Source: Cydia pomonella (lineage: Eukaryota; Arthropoda; Insecta; Lepidoptera; Tortricidae). Taken from it: 64,000 nt of DNA. Below the pieces are notes generated by a model. The model worked only from the letters and a program-made list of their open reading frames with translations, had not been told where the DNA came from and ran no database searches. A program made the position numbers and the translations under genes. Location: positions 10,961,349 to 11,025,348 of the forward strand of contig NC_084715.1 of the NCBI RefSeq assembly GCF_033807575.1. Direction: 5' to 3'. Position 1 is the first letter of the stretch, and each line of letters starts with the position of its first letter. This document shows, one piece after another, positions 21,111-33,894 of this stretch.

Positions 21111-21403
21111 CGACTCGACCAAAGAGAATTTGAAATAGAAGTGGATTGTCAAAGTAAAATTTGTAGCTACAATAAATTTACTGCCAATTTGTTTCGAGCG
21201 ATGGCGCCATAACTTTTGGCCTATGCTCTATTAGATGGCGCCACTTTTTGGTGTTTTTCTTTTACACATATCACTGAAAGAATAAGTCGAATGGCGTTCT
21301 AAAAGTTTTAATAATGTGTCGAAAGATGGCAGCAAATTTACTGTGACTACAAAGTTTTTCTTTGACAATCCACCTCTATTTCAAATTATCTTTGTCTCGA
21401 CTG
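21111..21403. mobile_element. Foldback MITE with about 75-base arms
   Basis: The left arm AATTTGAAATAGAAGTGGAT, continuing TGTCAAAG, and the reverse complement of the right arm, AATTTGAAATAGAGGTGGAT, continuing TGTCAAAG, match closely. Pairing continues through the (A)CAATAAATTTACTGCCA region. I recall this as an abundant lepidopteran repeat. It is non-coding. Confidence 0.65.
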
Positions 21404-23521
21404 ATATTAGAATAGAGGTCAAATAAAATCCATTTGTTTTTCAGAGAAATTTATTGGCATTATAAAATAAAATTCGATGTTATTATCTACGCAATAATAC
21501 TGTTTTCACAAATAAGAAATGTGTAACAAAACAATTTATCTTTGCTGGCCGTAAATTGCGGTTTTTGAACTCATCATAGATGGTTTATGATATGCGTATG
21601 GATAATCAAACGTTACAATTCAGATTTAAAATGATAACAAATCTTAGCATGTTTAGTATTAATTGATAAATTATTTTTATAATGTACTAGTAGAAATATG
21701 TTAAAAAATCTCTTTTCTATTGGCAATTGTGTGCTGTAATTTAATTAATATAAACAGCTGATTAGCATAAAAACAACAATCACGCAAACCATAAATCAAA
21801 CCTCGTATAATAAATAGTCCACAAATAAAAGATTACCATGTTAAAACCCCCATTAATTCATTCGGCATTCTTGTACGGAACTCTCTCCGGGAACGGGAGC
21901 GAGAATTTTAAATAGCGACCTCATTTTACGATCGTTGCAAGTAAAGCAGTTAATTCTTGGTTCCCAGTTATTGCCACTACTTACTCGTTTATTAGTCACG
22001 ATTATTCAAATGCGTGATTTAAATTTCACCACGAGCCGCACAGAATTAGGGCGCGTCAGTCTGCTAATTTTAATTATATCAAATTAATGTTCATTTTAAA
22101 TTAAATATTTGCTTGATCAGATAAATTCGGTGTTTTTTATTTTGTTTGGGGCTTGTCAACGGACGTCCATTGACGCGCAGTCATTTGTGTGCAAGATTTT
22201 TTTCAAGATGTTTTGCAGTCAACTAATAATATATGTAGAGATTTATGTTACCAAATAGGTATGTAGTGGACATTGAATTACCCTGTTGTAGGTATAACAT
22301 CTTCAATCGAAAGTCGTTGTGGTGTTTTTTACCATTTTATCTAATTATAATAACGTGCGATATGTGTATGCGTAAGTAGACCGGTGGTACTTATTTAATA
22401 AGATCATTTTGCCTAAATTACGCTTTAAAAAAGTTACTGGCTATGTTTATAAGTGTACATGTATTTTGTATATTACGCACTGTAAACGCTGTTGAACTTC
22501 TCAATAAATAAATAAAATCATACAGCTATGGTGGATCCTTTAGTACTTACTTTTAAATAATAATATTAAGTACATGTACCTAATCAAATTTATTATTCAA
22601 GCAATAAGTTTATTATACGAATTGTTTTGTGCTTGAAAATAACGTTCTCAAGAAATAATTAGTATTTCCAAATACAAACCATTCGACTTTGAAATGAAAT
22701 TAAAATGTAGATGAATATCAATTTATTTAAGTGTTCACGTCCAGAGCGCTGGAAGTAAAGTTATATCGGTGTCTTCGGCGCGAGGGGTGGCGAGAGGGTT
22801 GGGGACGGCCGACACGCGACGGGCCCGCTACAGACGTTTACAAACATTTCGATACGGCCCTCATATTTGTTTCCACGCGCTACTACTTTCCCTCCCTCAA
22901 TTATTAAAAACGGTTTTCAGATTTATCGTGGGAAATTTTACTTAATTGTACTACTTGTTTTGAATAAATAAAACACTATTACTGTGTAGTTATGTTACTA
23001 TTGTACTGATGGTACTACGGTTAATAAATAGCGAAACAAGTTATCTGCTATGTTTTTGTTAACTATCTTTTTTTTGAGATGTACCTGACTAGCTATTGTG
23101 CTCAGTCCCTTTAAACTTACTTATGTTTTGCTTTTGTATGCGTTTTTTCTGTAATTTTTTGTCGCGTTGCTCGACAGCGCTCGACTTGTGGTTTTTATTC
23201 AGTTTTTTTTTCTTTACAAAGAAAACAACTGAACAAAAACAGTGGCAGTTAGACAAAGTATTTTTTTTTTTGTAATACAATTAGTAATAATTGCCATTGA
23301 TCACCAATTCAATACTGACGTATCATTTAAATCTAGCCATGACAACGCAACTCAATCGAGTGAGAAAATTCACCCAGGAGTAAAATTTACTTTAGCTTCT
23401 CATAATGGTTTATTACTTCGTAGCCTGTCGCCCTTTGAGTAATCTTGTCATCATCACGGAGGCATTTTCAACTTAATCGGTGTCATCAGCTTATGTTGTA
23501 AAATGATTCAGATATTTTAAG

Positions 23522-23660
23522 AAGTAGTAGTAACAGTTTATTGCACAAAACAAGTACATAACAAATAGAGAATACAATAAATGGTGTACAAAGGCGAACT
23601 TATCCCTTTAAGAATAAGAAGTTTTAGGTATAGAAAATATTAAGTATATAAATTGACCAC
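23522..23660 (-). mobile_element. LINE 3' end with (CTA)n tail, minus strand
   Basis: The reverse complement reads GGGATAAGTTCGCCTTTGTA, then TGCAATAAACTGTTACTACTAC. The plus-strand element ending at 24840 has the same GGGATAAGTTCGCCTTTGTA and a (CTA)n tail, so both are 3' ends of one LINE family in opposite orientations. Confidence 0.6.
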
Positions 23661-23670
23661 ATCTCATCTT

Positions 23671-24165
23671 TTTTTTTTATTAACAACTGATCGGCGATTG
23701 GCTCTAGTCACACCTGATGGAAAGTGAAGACAGGGCCTAAAAGGCAGGCAGGGCAGGGAGTGAGTAGTAGCCTATTCACCGATTCAGTAAAGAGACCGAG
23801 GTCATATTTATCAGGGAATACAGATTGCGGGAGCGCATTCCTTAGCCGTGCGTACCAGAAAAGAGGAAGCAAACCGTGCGAACAAATGGAACGTTTACCA
23901 CGAACGGGTGCATTAGTTCCCCACGCCTGGGTGTCCGATGATGAAAAGGGGAAGGTATCCGATAGAACACCGATAGGCTAGCGACTCGACGTCGATGCTC
24001 AAGGCTCTGTAACTTTGACTTGATAGATGGGTCATCGCCAAATAGTCTATGAGTCCGGCGCTCTATCGAGTCCAGGGCTGCCAGCTGATATTTGGCGGAA
24101 CCGTCCCATAGGTGGCAGCAGTATTCCATGCACGAGCGGACCTGTGCTTGGTATCTTTCCGCTCC
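23671..24165 (-). mobile_element. 5'-truncated Jockey-like LINE, minus strand
   Basis: The minus strand encodes QVRSCMEYCCHLWDGSAKYQ, then LQSLEHRRRVASLSVFYRI and FHHRTPRRGELMHPFVV, which I recognise as the C-terminal region of insect Jockey-type reverse transcriptases. A frameshift or stop follows near 23845. An A-rich 3' tail (TTAATAAAAAAAAAA on the minus strand) ends at about 23671. The RT core is absent. Confidence 0.65.
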
Positions 24166-24840
24166 CAACACAAATGGCTGCCCATTCGGCGTCGTAGAGA
24201 CATAGATGTACTTTCCCTTCTCTTTAACGTCCTATTCTCTCCTTCTTCTCCCCCTTATATCTCGGAGAGATTTAAATTTTTAGCGGATGGCAGCGGGCAC
24301 CGACTCCGTTCCAGTGCAAATCTCTCCCTGGCTATCCCGCCTCACAAACACCGATCCTATGACAAATCTTTTACTGTATACTCTGTTAAATTGTGGAATT
24401 CCTAACAGTCTTCTCTTCGACTGTGTCAATCGGTCGCATCGCTAAAGGCGAATTTAAAAAAGTTGTGGCTTTCGGACGGAACTTAATCAAAAAGATGTGT
24501 GCGGTTAGGTAGTTTTGTATATATTGTATTATATAGTATAGAATGTATTATATATTATAACTATATATGACTATTTACATATTTGTTTTATTTCATATCC
24601 CATTATATATTGTAGGTTATAGGACTTATAGGTTTGCCAATCTTTTAGGAAATTAAATATTTTCTTTTTATATGCCGTTTAGTAAAGTTTTGATGTCTAC
24701 CGTTCTCCAATTCTTCCTCAATTGCTCAAAGGTTAACTGGAAGAGATCCCTGAAAGGGATAAGTTCGCCTTTGTACAAATGATGTATGTTCTGTCCTGTT
24801 TTATGTTTCTGTACAATAAAGTGTTTTACTACTACTACTA
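24166..24840 (+). mobile_element. 5'-truncated LINE, plus strand, C-terminal coding remnant and (CTA)n tail
   Basis: The plus strand encodes LPIRRRRDIDVLSLLFNVLF, then SPPYISERFKFL, then HRLRSSANLSLAIPPHKHRS and YDKSFTVYSVKLWNS, a LINE C-terminal pattern, followed by a 3' untranslated part that ends CAATAAAGTGTTTTACTACT (24818 onward). Its 5' end abuts the truncated 5' end of the minus-strand LINE at about 24165. The two coding remnants align to the same part of the protein but differ in sequence, so they are separate families and not one inverted insertion. Confidence 0.65.
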
Positions 24841-27800
24841 AAATATGCCTAACATAGAAGTCAAAATTGTTGCAATCAGAAAACCTTTAAAATAATATAG
24901 AACACGAAGCGAAGACATCAGATGTTTGTTTTTTTAAACTTAAAAAAGTGTAACTAAAAACTTAAGGAAGTTTTTGTTCTTTTAAATTGAGGGAAAAAGG
25001 ATTAAGGACGGCGAAAAAAGTTAAAAAAACTTAAGCTTCAATTGAGATTATTGAACCAGATTAGTATAAATTGGCACGGGACTAGTAAAATTGAGCATAA
25101 TCGCTGATTAGTACGATTTACATTATCCAGCGGTAACCCACGCTGGCTTGTCTGAAGTCTTAATTAATGATCCACCATTCTGCCATTAATCACACAGCTT
25201 TGGCAAATTGAACTCCACGCCTGCGCTCGCGCTTAGCGCTACATTTAATTAAAATAATATAGGTATTATTCGTATGAATAATGTTTTGTGACGTATTAAT
25301 CAATCCATCATCTTAAATGTAATAGCAATAATTTAAGATTACATTTGAGACATAGTTTATAATAAATACCGTTAGCTCAAGTTCTGAGCTAGTTCACTTG
25401 TATTCGTGAAAGTGAAAGTAACTAACTACATACGCTGAAGTGAATTGGATGATTTTTTACTGAAATAATAAATACTAAAGGATACTTTTTACTGGAATCA
25501 GTCCCTCCGCCTAGTTAAAGGGCGATGGCACTTCGGAAATGCAATCCCCGAGTTCTGCGCGAATGAAGACGCGGGCAAAAAATTGTATTCATACGTTTGA
25601 ATAATGTGGTGCCAAACAAGATTTTTTAATAACAATTTGTTATTCTAAGCTAAACATATTAGAAAATTAAGTAGCTTAAATATTAATTGACTTAAGTCAT
25701 CAACCATAAATTACAAAATATGGTAATGTTAACGTTTTATAGCTTATTTAATAAAACATTCAAATTTATTACTTAATAGAAAAAATTAATTGCATTCTTA
25801 TTGACACCTGTGAAGCAGCTGCGGTGACATTTGTTTCTCACGTCATAACGGGACAGGGAAAAAATAGGTCGATGTTATAAAACGCCTGACCGCACCGGAG
25901 TTGTCACCAAAATTCGTCGCAGCTCACAACCGTAACTGTGACGCTTTTCGTATTAACGTTCTCACCTCGCTTGGATGTTTTTGTTAAATGACCGTGCAAT
26001 GCCTTATAAGATTCGTTTCGATTCAATTTATGCATAGAAAATAATACGTATGTACCCTACTACTTGTTTGTTACGCTGCCGGTTGAATTCGTATTACTAA
26101 TTCACACCACCGTTTTCTGTTTCACATTACACTAAAAATGCAAAATAAAATAATGTTCACATATTAATTCACCGTTCAGGGTTATTAGCTGTCGCATAAA
26201 TACAAAAAACATATTACTAATAGAATAAATCTGTGTCTGTTAAGCTTTACATTATAAAAGTCTCCAACGAGCCATTATGAATTTATCTTCTTTGAATTGG
26301 TGGTATCGGTGCTGTCGTATTAGTGATTAACATGTTGGCGGGAAATCAATTACGGCAAATAACCGCTCAGTAGCTGTAACGTGCTGTACGCCCATTGCAT
26401 ATAGAACGTAATCAAATCAAACTCTCAAGCGAACTAGTATAAATGAGCCATAGAGATCCATAACAATTATAAGTAATCGGAGAGCGCTCTTATACTGGTC
26501 CGTCCGTGCTTTCGACACGCCTGCGTTCGGTAGCGATTGAAATATTCCCTGCGCGTAGGCAGGTGATTACAATGCGGCCCGCCGGCTGGTCACCGCCGTT
26601 CATTATGATACCATCTTGTAAACACCTGTGACATTTTAACTATAAAACGTAATAAGTTAATTATACAATGATTACAGCACTTAAATAATACGATTCACGG
26701 AACACCCTTTTTTGTACAAGATAATAACTTGTACAATAGATCCGAAATACGAGTAATGTTATGGTTCGAGGCATCTGGAATTAAGCTCCTCTTCCCACGG
26801 GGAACGTCGCCGCCGGCAGAAAAATAGCTCACCCGATTTCTGCGAATCCGTGATAACTTTTTATGAGACTGAAATGAATTGTATAAAAATCTTTTGAGGA
26901 AGTCACATAAATTCCTCGAGAGAATTTTGCTTTCATCGCAATCCTGAAGAGATTTATTCCCTGTTAAATTAACTCCTGTGTTTTCTTTTGATAATTTTTA
27001 TTGTTTAGGCAAAATGATTATTGGGTGTAACTTCGTTAATTTTGTTATTCGCTTTCTTCTCGCTGTTTGTTAAACCTGGCAAAAGGCGACGCCCATCTTT
27101 TATTCGATAAATATCTGAAGCAATTTATTGAATTGATATATAGAAACAATTGTACCGACTGACTCCGTAATATTATCTCACGATTATCCGATGCTCGATA
27201 AATCACGCAGGCTGTCGGAATTATGAGCGTAGTACGTGTTGTCTATAAATAAATTATGAAGTGCGTGTGATATCCCCAGTTTTGTGTGAAACGTTGTTGA
27301 TTGTTATTATTTATTCACATTAGGTCGCGGTCGGCGGCACGCGTCGCGCCGCTCGCGACACGAGCCACTTTTACACGAGACGGTTCAATCCCTATCTAAT
27401 TCGAATTCGTGACATTACCATCGCATCATTCAAACAGAGGGTTAAGGTTTACGCGTTCACTTTGTTCCCAGTTGTCACATTTTTTGATGTGGGTCCTTCG
27501 TCCTTTCGGCTCGCTCGAAACTTTGTAACACACCCTTTTTGTACTGAAAAGCTCAATAAACCTTCTGAAAAGCCTCTATGGATTTAAATCTCGCTTGGGA
27601 TAAAGCGATGGACTCTTAATGTTCTAAACAATTTGCAAATGCTCCAGACGGCGGTGTTAAAAATGATGTGCTGTTTATTGCAAAAATACCTCCAACATTT
27701 AGAATCAGTTTGTATACTGTTTTTATTGCTCACGTAACATCGCGAGCGGTAACATCTGCCGCGGAGCTCAGTGCCGTGTCAATGGCAGGGATGTATCGTT

Positions 27801-29297
27801 TAATTGTTATGGTAATATCCCGTTGGCCCCAGCCCGGCGCACGGCGCCTGATGCAAGCCGGACATTTTTGTGTTCATTAATGCAAAAGCGTGTCAGTAGG
27901 CACCCTCTTGTTTGTTTCACTCCCACAAAGATTGTTTGTTTGTCCATATACTTTTGTCAACTCGTATTCAAGACATACATTGTTTTTTATACCGCTACTA
28001 CTTGTAAAGATTTATCGTTCTACTTACGTATAGTATTTGCAAAGCTATAAAAAGGAAGATTAATTACATTGTCTATATTTTTTTAAGGATAGATTAAATT
28101 AACCGTCATGTTTTTGTTTCGATTATTTTATTAAACATTGCGACTCTGCCTTAAATAAATAAACAAATAAAAATATATATTATAGGGACATTCTTACACG
28201 CATTGACTAAGTCCCACTAGTCTACTCGACAAACTGAAAACGGTAAAATATAGAAATACTACTCCTTAAAATATGTGTGATACCTCATTAGATTCGTATT
28301 ATTCGTAATGATGTCTAGAAAAATATATTCGTAGCGTTTATTAGCACACAAAATATATCAAAGTTATTAACAAAAATGGGGGGAATAAGTAGATATTTCT
28401 TATTTCCCCAATATCTCAAAGGTATTAATATTTAAGAAATCAAAATTAATATGGATATTTCCAATAGACAAGTCCATACTTGCCAAACTGTATATTATTT
28501 GTACTTTTTATTCAGTTTTGCCCGTGATTTTGGGTATTGGCGCGCGGCTTCAAAAGCAAGCAATATTGAATATTTTTTTAAAGGTATTGTCTATGTAAAA
28601 AATTTAATAAATTATGGCGTATTCTAAATACTTTAGAGAATCTGTTACCGTTGGAAAAAATACTTTTATTTTTCAACAAGTTAGAAAATTGTTTATTAAC
28701 TTCCTTCTTCATTGTAAACAAAAAAAAATATCTTAAATCTATCTTAAAATAGTTTTGTTTCGTGTAGGCCTTCTTATATACATGCTAAACAAGATCACGT
28801 TATAAAAGTTTTGAAATGATTAATAGTTTGGTTATAATATAGTTTATATTGTACCATTATACCTTTATTTTTTATTTTTTGTTAGTTTCCACCATTATTC
28901 TAAAATTATTTTAAGCAATCCGTATCTGGCCTTGGACGCACGTAAAAGCAGCACCCCAGAGTGTCAGGAGTAAGGACTATTGAAAGTTGATTTTAATTAT
29001 TATTATTGTATTGAGCTCAACTATGTAAAATAAATACTTGAAGATTTATTTGTGTAATAATGTGTTATAATATTTATTTATTTATTACAGTTAAAGTGTG
29101 TTTAGCGGAAGTTTCTCATATCTGTGGACTTCCATGATTTTGTTATAAACATTATCATTATACGGATGTTAGGCATCTCATGTGTGCATAAATCGTCTAT
29201 TTTTTCGACTTTCTTTAGTTCGGGTGTAGGCTCTATAATGCCGCTGCCATACGACATTGGTTCATATTTGTGTGCTAACATTATGTTTTGCTTCCAG

Positions 29298-29420
29298 GCT
29301 GCTGTAAAATGTGCTTCCTCACCCCGTACCAACTCTCTGTCGACCAAACCGCGTTTGCCCCTGGCTGCGCTCCCCGGCGACGCTACTCGGAATCACCCGC
29401 CCAACAACGTAAATTCGCAC
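29298..29420 (+). CDS. tay (AUTS2): AUTS2-like protein, coding exon 2 (41 codons)
   Basis: The acceptor is ...ttttgcttccag|GCT and the donor is CAC|gtaagt at 29421. The 123 bases are open in phase 0, so they join exons 1 and 3 without a frame change. The peptide begins AAVKCASSPRTNSLSTKPRL and ends NVNSH; it is rich in Pro, Ser and Asn and looks disordered. I do not recognise it in vertebrate AUTS2, where this position holds a Lys/Arg-rich spacer. Assignment to the gene therefore rests on position, strong splice sites, phase and GC content higher than the surrounding intron. A weaker alternative donor (AAC|gtaaat) sits 11 bases earlier at 29410. A truncated LINE begins about 26 bases after the donor. 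Confidence 0.7.
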
Positions 29421-29446
29421 GTAAGTAGATTACTACTTCTCTGCAT

Positions 29447-30405
29447 GTATTTATTTTATTTTATTTTTATTTTATTTTGATAGGTACAATAACACAATGC
29501 AGGCAACAACATTTTAAAATATTCCATATATAAGTATCTTATACACTACCCACACCACGATTACAATTGTACACAACACAACCACGGAACAATTATTAAG
29601 CTAAATACAATTTTTCACTATAAAATCTTGTTATTAAAGGCAGTAAAGAATATAGTAAAATATAACAAACTGTTAGTACGATAAGATATTTACTTACAAT
29701 TTTGGGACAGCAAAACATTTTTGAACTTAGGTAAAGACACGTTCAAAATATCTAAATCAATATCTAAATTATTATATACACGACACATTCTAAAGACAGG
29801 CGCATTATTGGATACATTGTTATTAGAAACCATAGGCAAGGCAAACAATTCTAGGTTCCGTGTTCTCTTATTGTTGGCTCTAAGTGAAACATAATCCATG
29901 AGGTTACTGTCGAGACCACCATGCACAATTTTATGAAGTGTAACCATATCAACGACATCGCGTCGGGACGATAGTGATTGTAAATTATATGCTAAAAGTC
30001 TATCTGAATACTCAGGAAGCGTTCGGCGTGTTTTAGTTTTAGTGGAAAGATATCGTAAAAACTTTGCCTGTATTGATTCCAATCTATCAGAGTGTGTCTT
30101 ATAAATTGGTTGCCAAACCGACGAGCAGTATTCGAGCGTAGTTCGAACTAATGAGGAGTATAGAACAATTAGGCTATTTGGCCCTTTGAAAGGTTTAGCA
30201 GTTCGCTTGATAAAACCAAGCATGCGATTACATTTTGACACCATATGCTCATAGTGATAACGGAACGACAGTTCACTATCCAATAATACTCCTAGATCTC
30301 TAATGGAAGAAACCCTAACTAATCGTTTGCCATTAATATTATACTCGTGATTAATCCAGTTGGTTTTTTTTTGTGAACGTAATTGACTGACATTTATCGA
30401 TATTC
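29447..30405 (-). mobile_element. 5'-truncated LINE (Jockey/CR1-like), minus strand, next to exon 2
   Basis: The minus-strand frame can be followed from about 30405 to 29690: RDLGVLLDSELSFRYHYEHM, then MLGFIKRTAKPFKG, then LIVLYSSLVRTTLEYCSSVW and a long C-terminal region. This is the part of a Jockey/CR1-type reverse transcriptase downstream of the catalytic core. The 3' tail is a TTTTATTTTATTTT-type run at 29447-29480, as read on the plus strand. The tail starts only about 26 bases after the exon 2 splice donor. The coding remnant has no stop over about 230 codons. Confidence 0.75.
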
Positions 30406-30429
30406 AAAGACATGTATATGTATGTGTAT

Positions 30430-31741
30430 AAAGGTCCATTTACATGGCACGAGTTTCTCACCTCGAAGTTTTCATATAAACTGCGCATCGCACCCGATTT
30501 GATGATTACTTATCATAATCAATTGCGAGAATTGTATAAAACACTCGCCCGATTCAAACTTTAAGAAACGTCAAAAAATTCCTAAAGATACGATATAAAT
30601 TAGATATGTCAGTGTCAAAATTGACGTTTTTGTTTGTACCACATCTTGAAAAATTACGGTCCAAACTTTCATCTCTTATGGATTCACTTCACGGCACCGT
30701 TCGTTGTTTTCCAAAAGCAGTTAGATATATTATATATAATTCCATGGTAAAACCACATTTAGAGTACTTATTAGAAATATGGGGCTCAGCAGGTAAAACT
30801 TTACTAAAAACTATACAAGTAAGCCAAAATAAAATTGTAAAAATATTATATCACTACAACTTTTTAACTCCTACTACAAAAATCTACAAAGAAATAATAT
30901 TAATGTCACTTACTCAATTATATCATTACAAAACATGCATACTGGTCAGAAAAATATTAAATAAACATATTCATACACAAATATTCACAATAAAATCCCA
31001 AATACAAAAACGACTAACTAAGCGTGCAAATAATATTTGTCTCCGATCACCAAGAACTAACTACGACAAAAGAAATATTTTGTACGAAGGACCTAAAATA
31101 TATAACAGATTGCCAAATGATGTTAAGGACATAAAATTACAGTCATTATTTAAAAAAATTCTTAAACATCACATCCTTAATCGCTTTTCAAATATAGATA
31201 TCTAATTACTATAAGTAGTACCTTATTACTATTGCTTTCGTATGCACACGTAATAAGTCCCGCGCCATGACAATATTAACCGGCCGATAAGCGTCACCCG
31301 CATCCATCTACCTCCAACCTAAAATATGCCTTACCCTCATTCTCATTGCCTAACTTTGTTATGATAAAATAATTTGCTAATATTTTCCTGCTACTCATAT
31401 GCTTTTAGTGTTAAGAAATTGTAAATAGTTCTCTGCATGTTACTGTGTAAGATACTGTAAAATGTAATTTGTATTTCTCATATCAAGTGAATTGTATTCT
31501 GTTTGAGAAATAAATGTCTTAAACCGTAAGACACGTTGCTTTTGACACTGACATATCTAATCCATATCGTATCTTTAGCAAGTGTTTGACGTATCTTAAA
31601 GTTCGAATCGGGCCGATAGTCGTAAGCCGGTTTTTATTACCTACTTGCATGAATGTAAACTACTTGACTACTATATTAGTGTCACATACGATTTCTCGAT
31701 TCAGACCGCACGGAAAACTCGTAACATGTAAACGGCTTTTA
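30430..31741. mobile_element. Foldback element of about 1.3 kb with about 200-base arms
   Basis: The outer ends TTTACATGGCACGAGTTT and, reverse-complemented, TTTACATGTTACGAGTTT face each other. The inner arm AAAGATACGATATAAATTAG, continuing ATATGTCAGTGTCAAAA, recurs inverted at about 31540-31580 with a few changes. Pairing between includes CGCCCGATTC and GGCCCGATTC. The centre is a LINE fragment (30636-31520). I recall the arm sequence as a common lepidopteran palindromic repeat. Confidence 0.65.
30636..31520 (+). mobile_element. 5'-truncated LINE fragment inside the foldback element
   Basis: The frame to 31205 encodes VRYIIYNSMVKPHLEYLLEI, then KTIQVSQNKIVKILYHYNFL and a C-terminal region with GPKIYNRLPNDVK, the typical end of a Jockey-type LINE ORF2. 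The first dozen codons of the open frame (from 30606) come from the foldback arm, not the LINE. A 3' part ends around AAATAAATGTCTTAAACC near 31520. It lacks the RT core. Confidence 0.65.
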
Positions 31742-33894
31742 AATATGGCGAAGTGTTTGATGTTTTTCTTGAAGTGTCTATTGAAGCACATTAGGTAGGA
31801 TTCTCCTGCTCACGTTAGCGCTTCCTTTAAACCCTACAAGGCAAGGCTCTGTAATTATGTAATTTCTGATTTTGTGTACTTCATTTTAATATATAGTTTA
31901 TTCAACTTTCGTTCGTATATTTTATGTAGATAAAGATTATTGCAGTAACAGAATTTAGTAACCAACTAGGTACAGTGCTTATGCGGACTCACAAATAATA
32001 CATTTAGGTAGTAATAAAAACATTTAAGCAGAATTGGAGGTTCATTTGACAGCCTTCATATTGTAACGCCGTAAGCCACGCCATTGACTATGTATGAAGT
32101 CGCAAGTCTCCGTGAGAGAAACATACATATTTATAACGGCGTGTAATCTAGTAATGATAGATGGCGTCATATTAGGGCAACTGACAGGCGAGATCGGCTT
32201 ACTGGCATGTGTAAATTTGCTTTTCATTAATTAAGTTAAATGCTAGTTGTCACGTCGTACAAAGTTTTCGTTTGCGCTGCGAAGCTGAACGTTGAATGTA
32301 AACAAAACTGTTGCTGCGTGCTTTTCGTCCGTACCTAAATGAGCTGGGTGATCTCACACGTCTAAATGCAGCGAGTCTAAATCGGTACTCATCGCCGCAC
32401 CTCTTCCGGGCTATGCTTTCTCGCCAAACGCATAAAATGTATGCAAACTGCCACTCGACTTGTCAACGCGACTCGGCTCATCTCAGAGCACGCTGCTAAA
32501 CCAACACGCGTGAAATGGCACACTGTTTACTTATCCTCAACAGTTTACCAAACCATTAACCGCAATATTGAATTAAGACGAGAATAAACGTAACCCTTTA
32601 TTTGAACGACAAATTAACTTTGCATAGGCGCTCAGTTGACCGTGCCAAATACGTGTAACCGACATAAGAAAACAAGTTGGCTCTTGTTTTTATTTGCGCT
32701 TCAATTGAGGGGGACTGTAAATATTTATTAAAATGTTCTACCAATTACTTAATAATCTCATGACTAATGTATCCGAATTAAACGTACCTAATGATTTTGA
32801 TGTTGTCTTTAATTAAAACACAATCATTTTTTTTTTTATTTAGTGGCCATTGTTCTGATATTTATATGAAAACTTTAAACAAAATTCTTCCAAGTTCTTG
32901 TTGCAACAATAATAAACTTAGTGTCAGAAAGATGCTTCACTATTCTGCAGCGCTTTGTGGCGAAAGTACTTAGCGATGCGGAAGTAAATCACAATGCACT
33001 TGATTCTCGCAGAGGATGAAAGCTGGATGGGCGGGACGATAGTCGGAGCGTGCAGTGACTCGATATTAAAATGCAGGAGCGTGGCTCGGCTCGGCGTGGA
33101 ATGGCAGGGCCATGAAATACTCTGCCTTTATCTATCTAGTCTATTTTGTCAGCTCGGTAGTTCAACAGATCGATTATCTAACAGACAACAGTTTACGATA
33201 AAATGAGGCTCTCGAATAATAATCGTTCAACAGAATATTCTTTTAATATTATCAATTTATCAAGTGAAACAAAAATCCATTATTCAATTTAATATATCGA
33301 CGCCTCTAACAACCGATCTAAATTGGAAACACTAACTTGCAACTAACAGATTAACAAGTTTGTGGTCATGCTGCCGGTTGCTCAACGATGCGACTAATTG
33401 AGATATATATTAAAACGGTTAACTTACCGTGAACGGATTAAAAACTACGAGTTAAATCAATTTGGCGGATTGAAGGTAATATGTAGTGTGAATTTGAACC
33501 GCAGACTATTAGGTCGCGAATTATTAATGGGTCTGTCTGGATTCAGTTAACACGTCATGGTGCGCGACTGCATGCGTTGACGTTGATAATTTTTTATTCA
33601 TGAAGAGGCCTGCTCTTTATATAGACGTTTCATTTGGCATGGAAATAATTCTCGACTTTTTTAATGCTAAAAGTACCAAGCGTATCCATAAAATGCCAGT
33701 GAAACGATTAAAACAATTAAGAGTTGCATAAATTAACGTGTTTATAACATGTTGTTGTATTGATTAAAAATAACATGAGTAGGACAACTACTACTAATGT
33801 ACATATTTACATATAAAGCGCATTACTTCATATTTATAAATGCTCTTAATATTACCGTCCATATTTTTATTATCTAAATAGGTTGTATAATCTG

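Larger units (their letters stand above)
2306..29297 (+). other. Intron 1 of the AUTS2-like gene (about 27 kb)
   Basis: It runs from the gtaagt donor after exon 1 to the cag acceptor of exon 2. It carries most of the mobile elements listed separately. Outside them, the stretches 2306-3500, 5900-6890, 11700-13300, 13720-15390, 21420-23500 and 24850-29290 show no gene or repeat I can name. Several GC-richer patches (about 12870-13040, 14030-14360, 22740-22880, 26460-26640 and 27290-27540) could be regulatory DNA, but nothing in the sequence proves it. Confidence 0.75.

Noticed and set aside
30606..31205. Intact 199-codon host gene
   Set aside because: The first codons come from a foldback arm and the rest is a LINE C-terminus, so the frame is a chance fusion.
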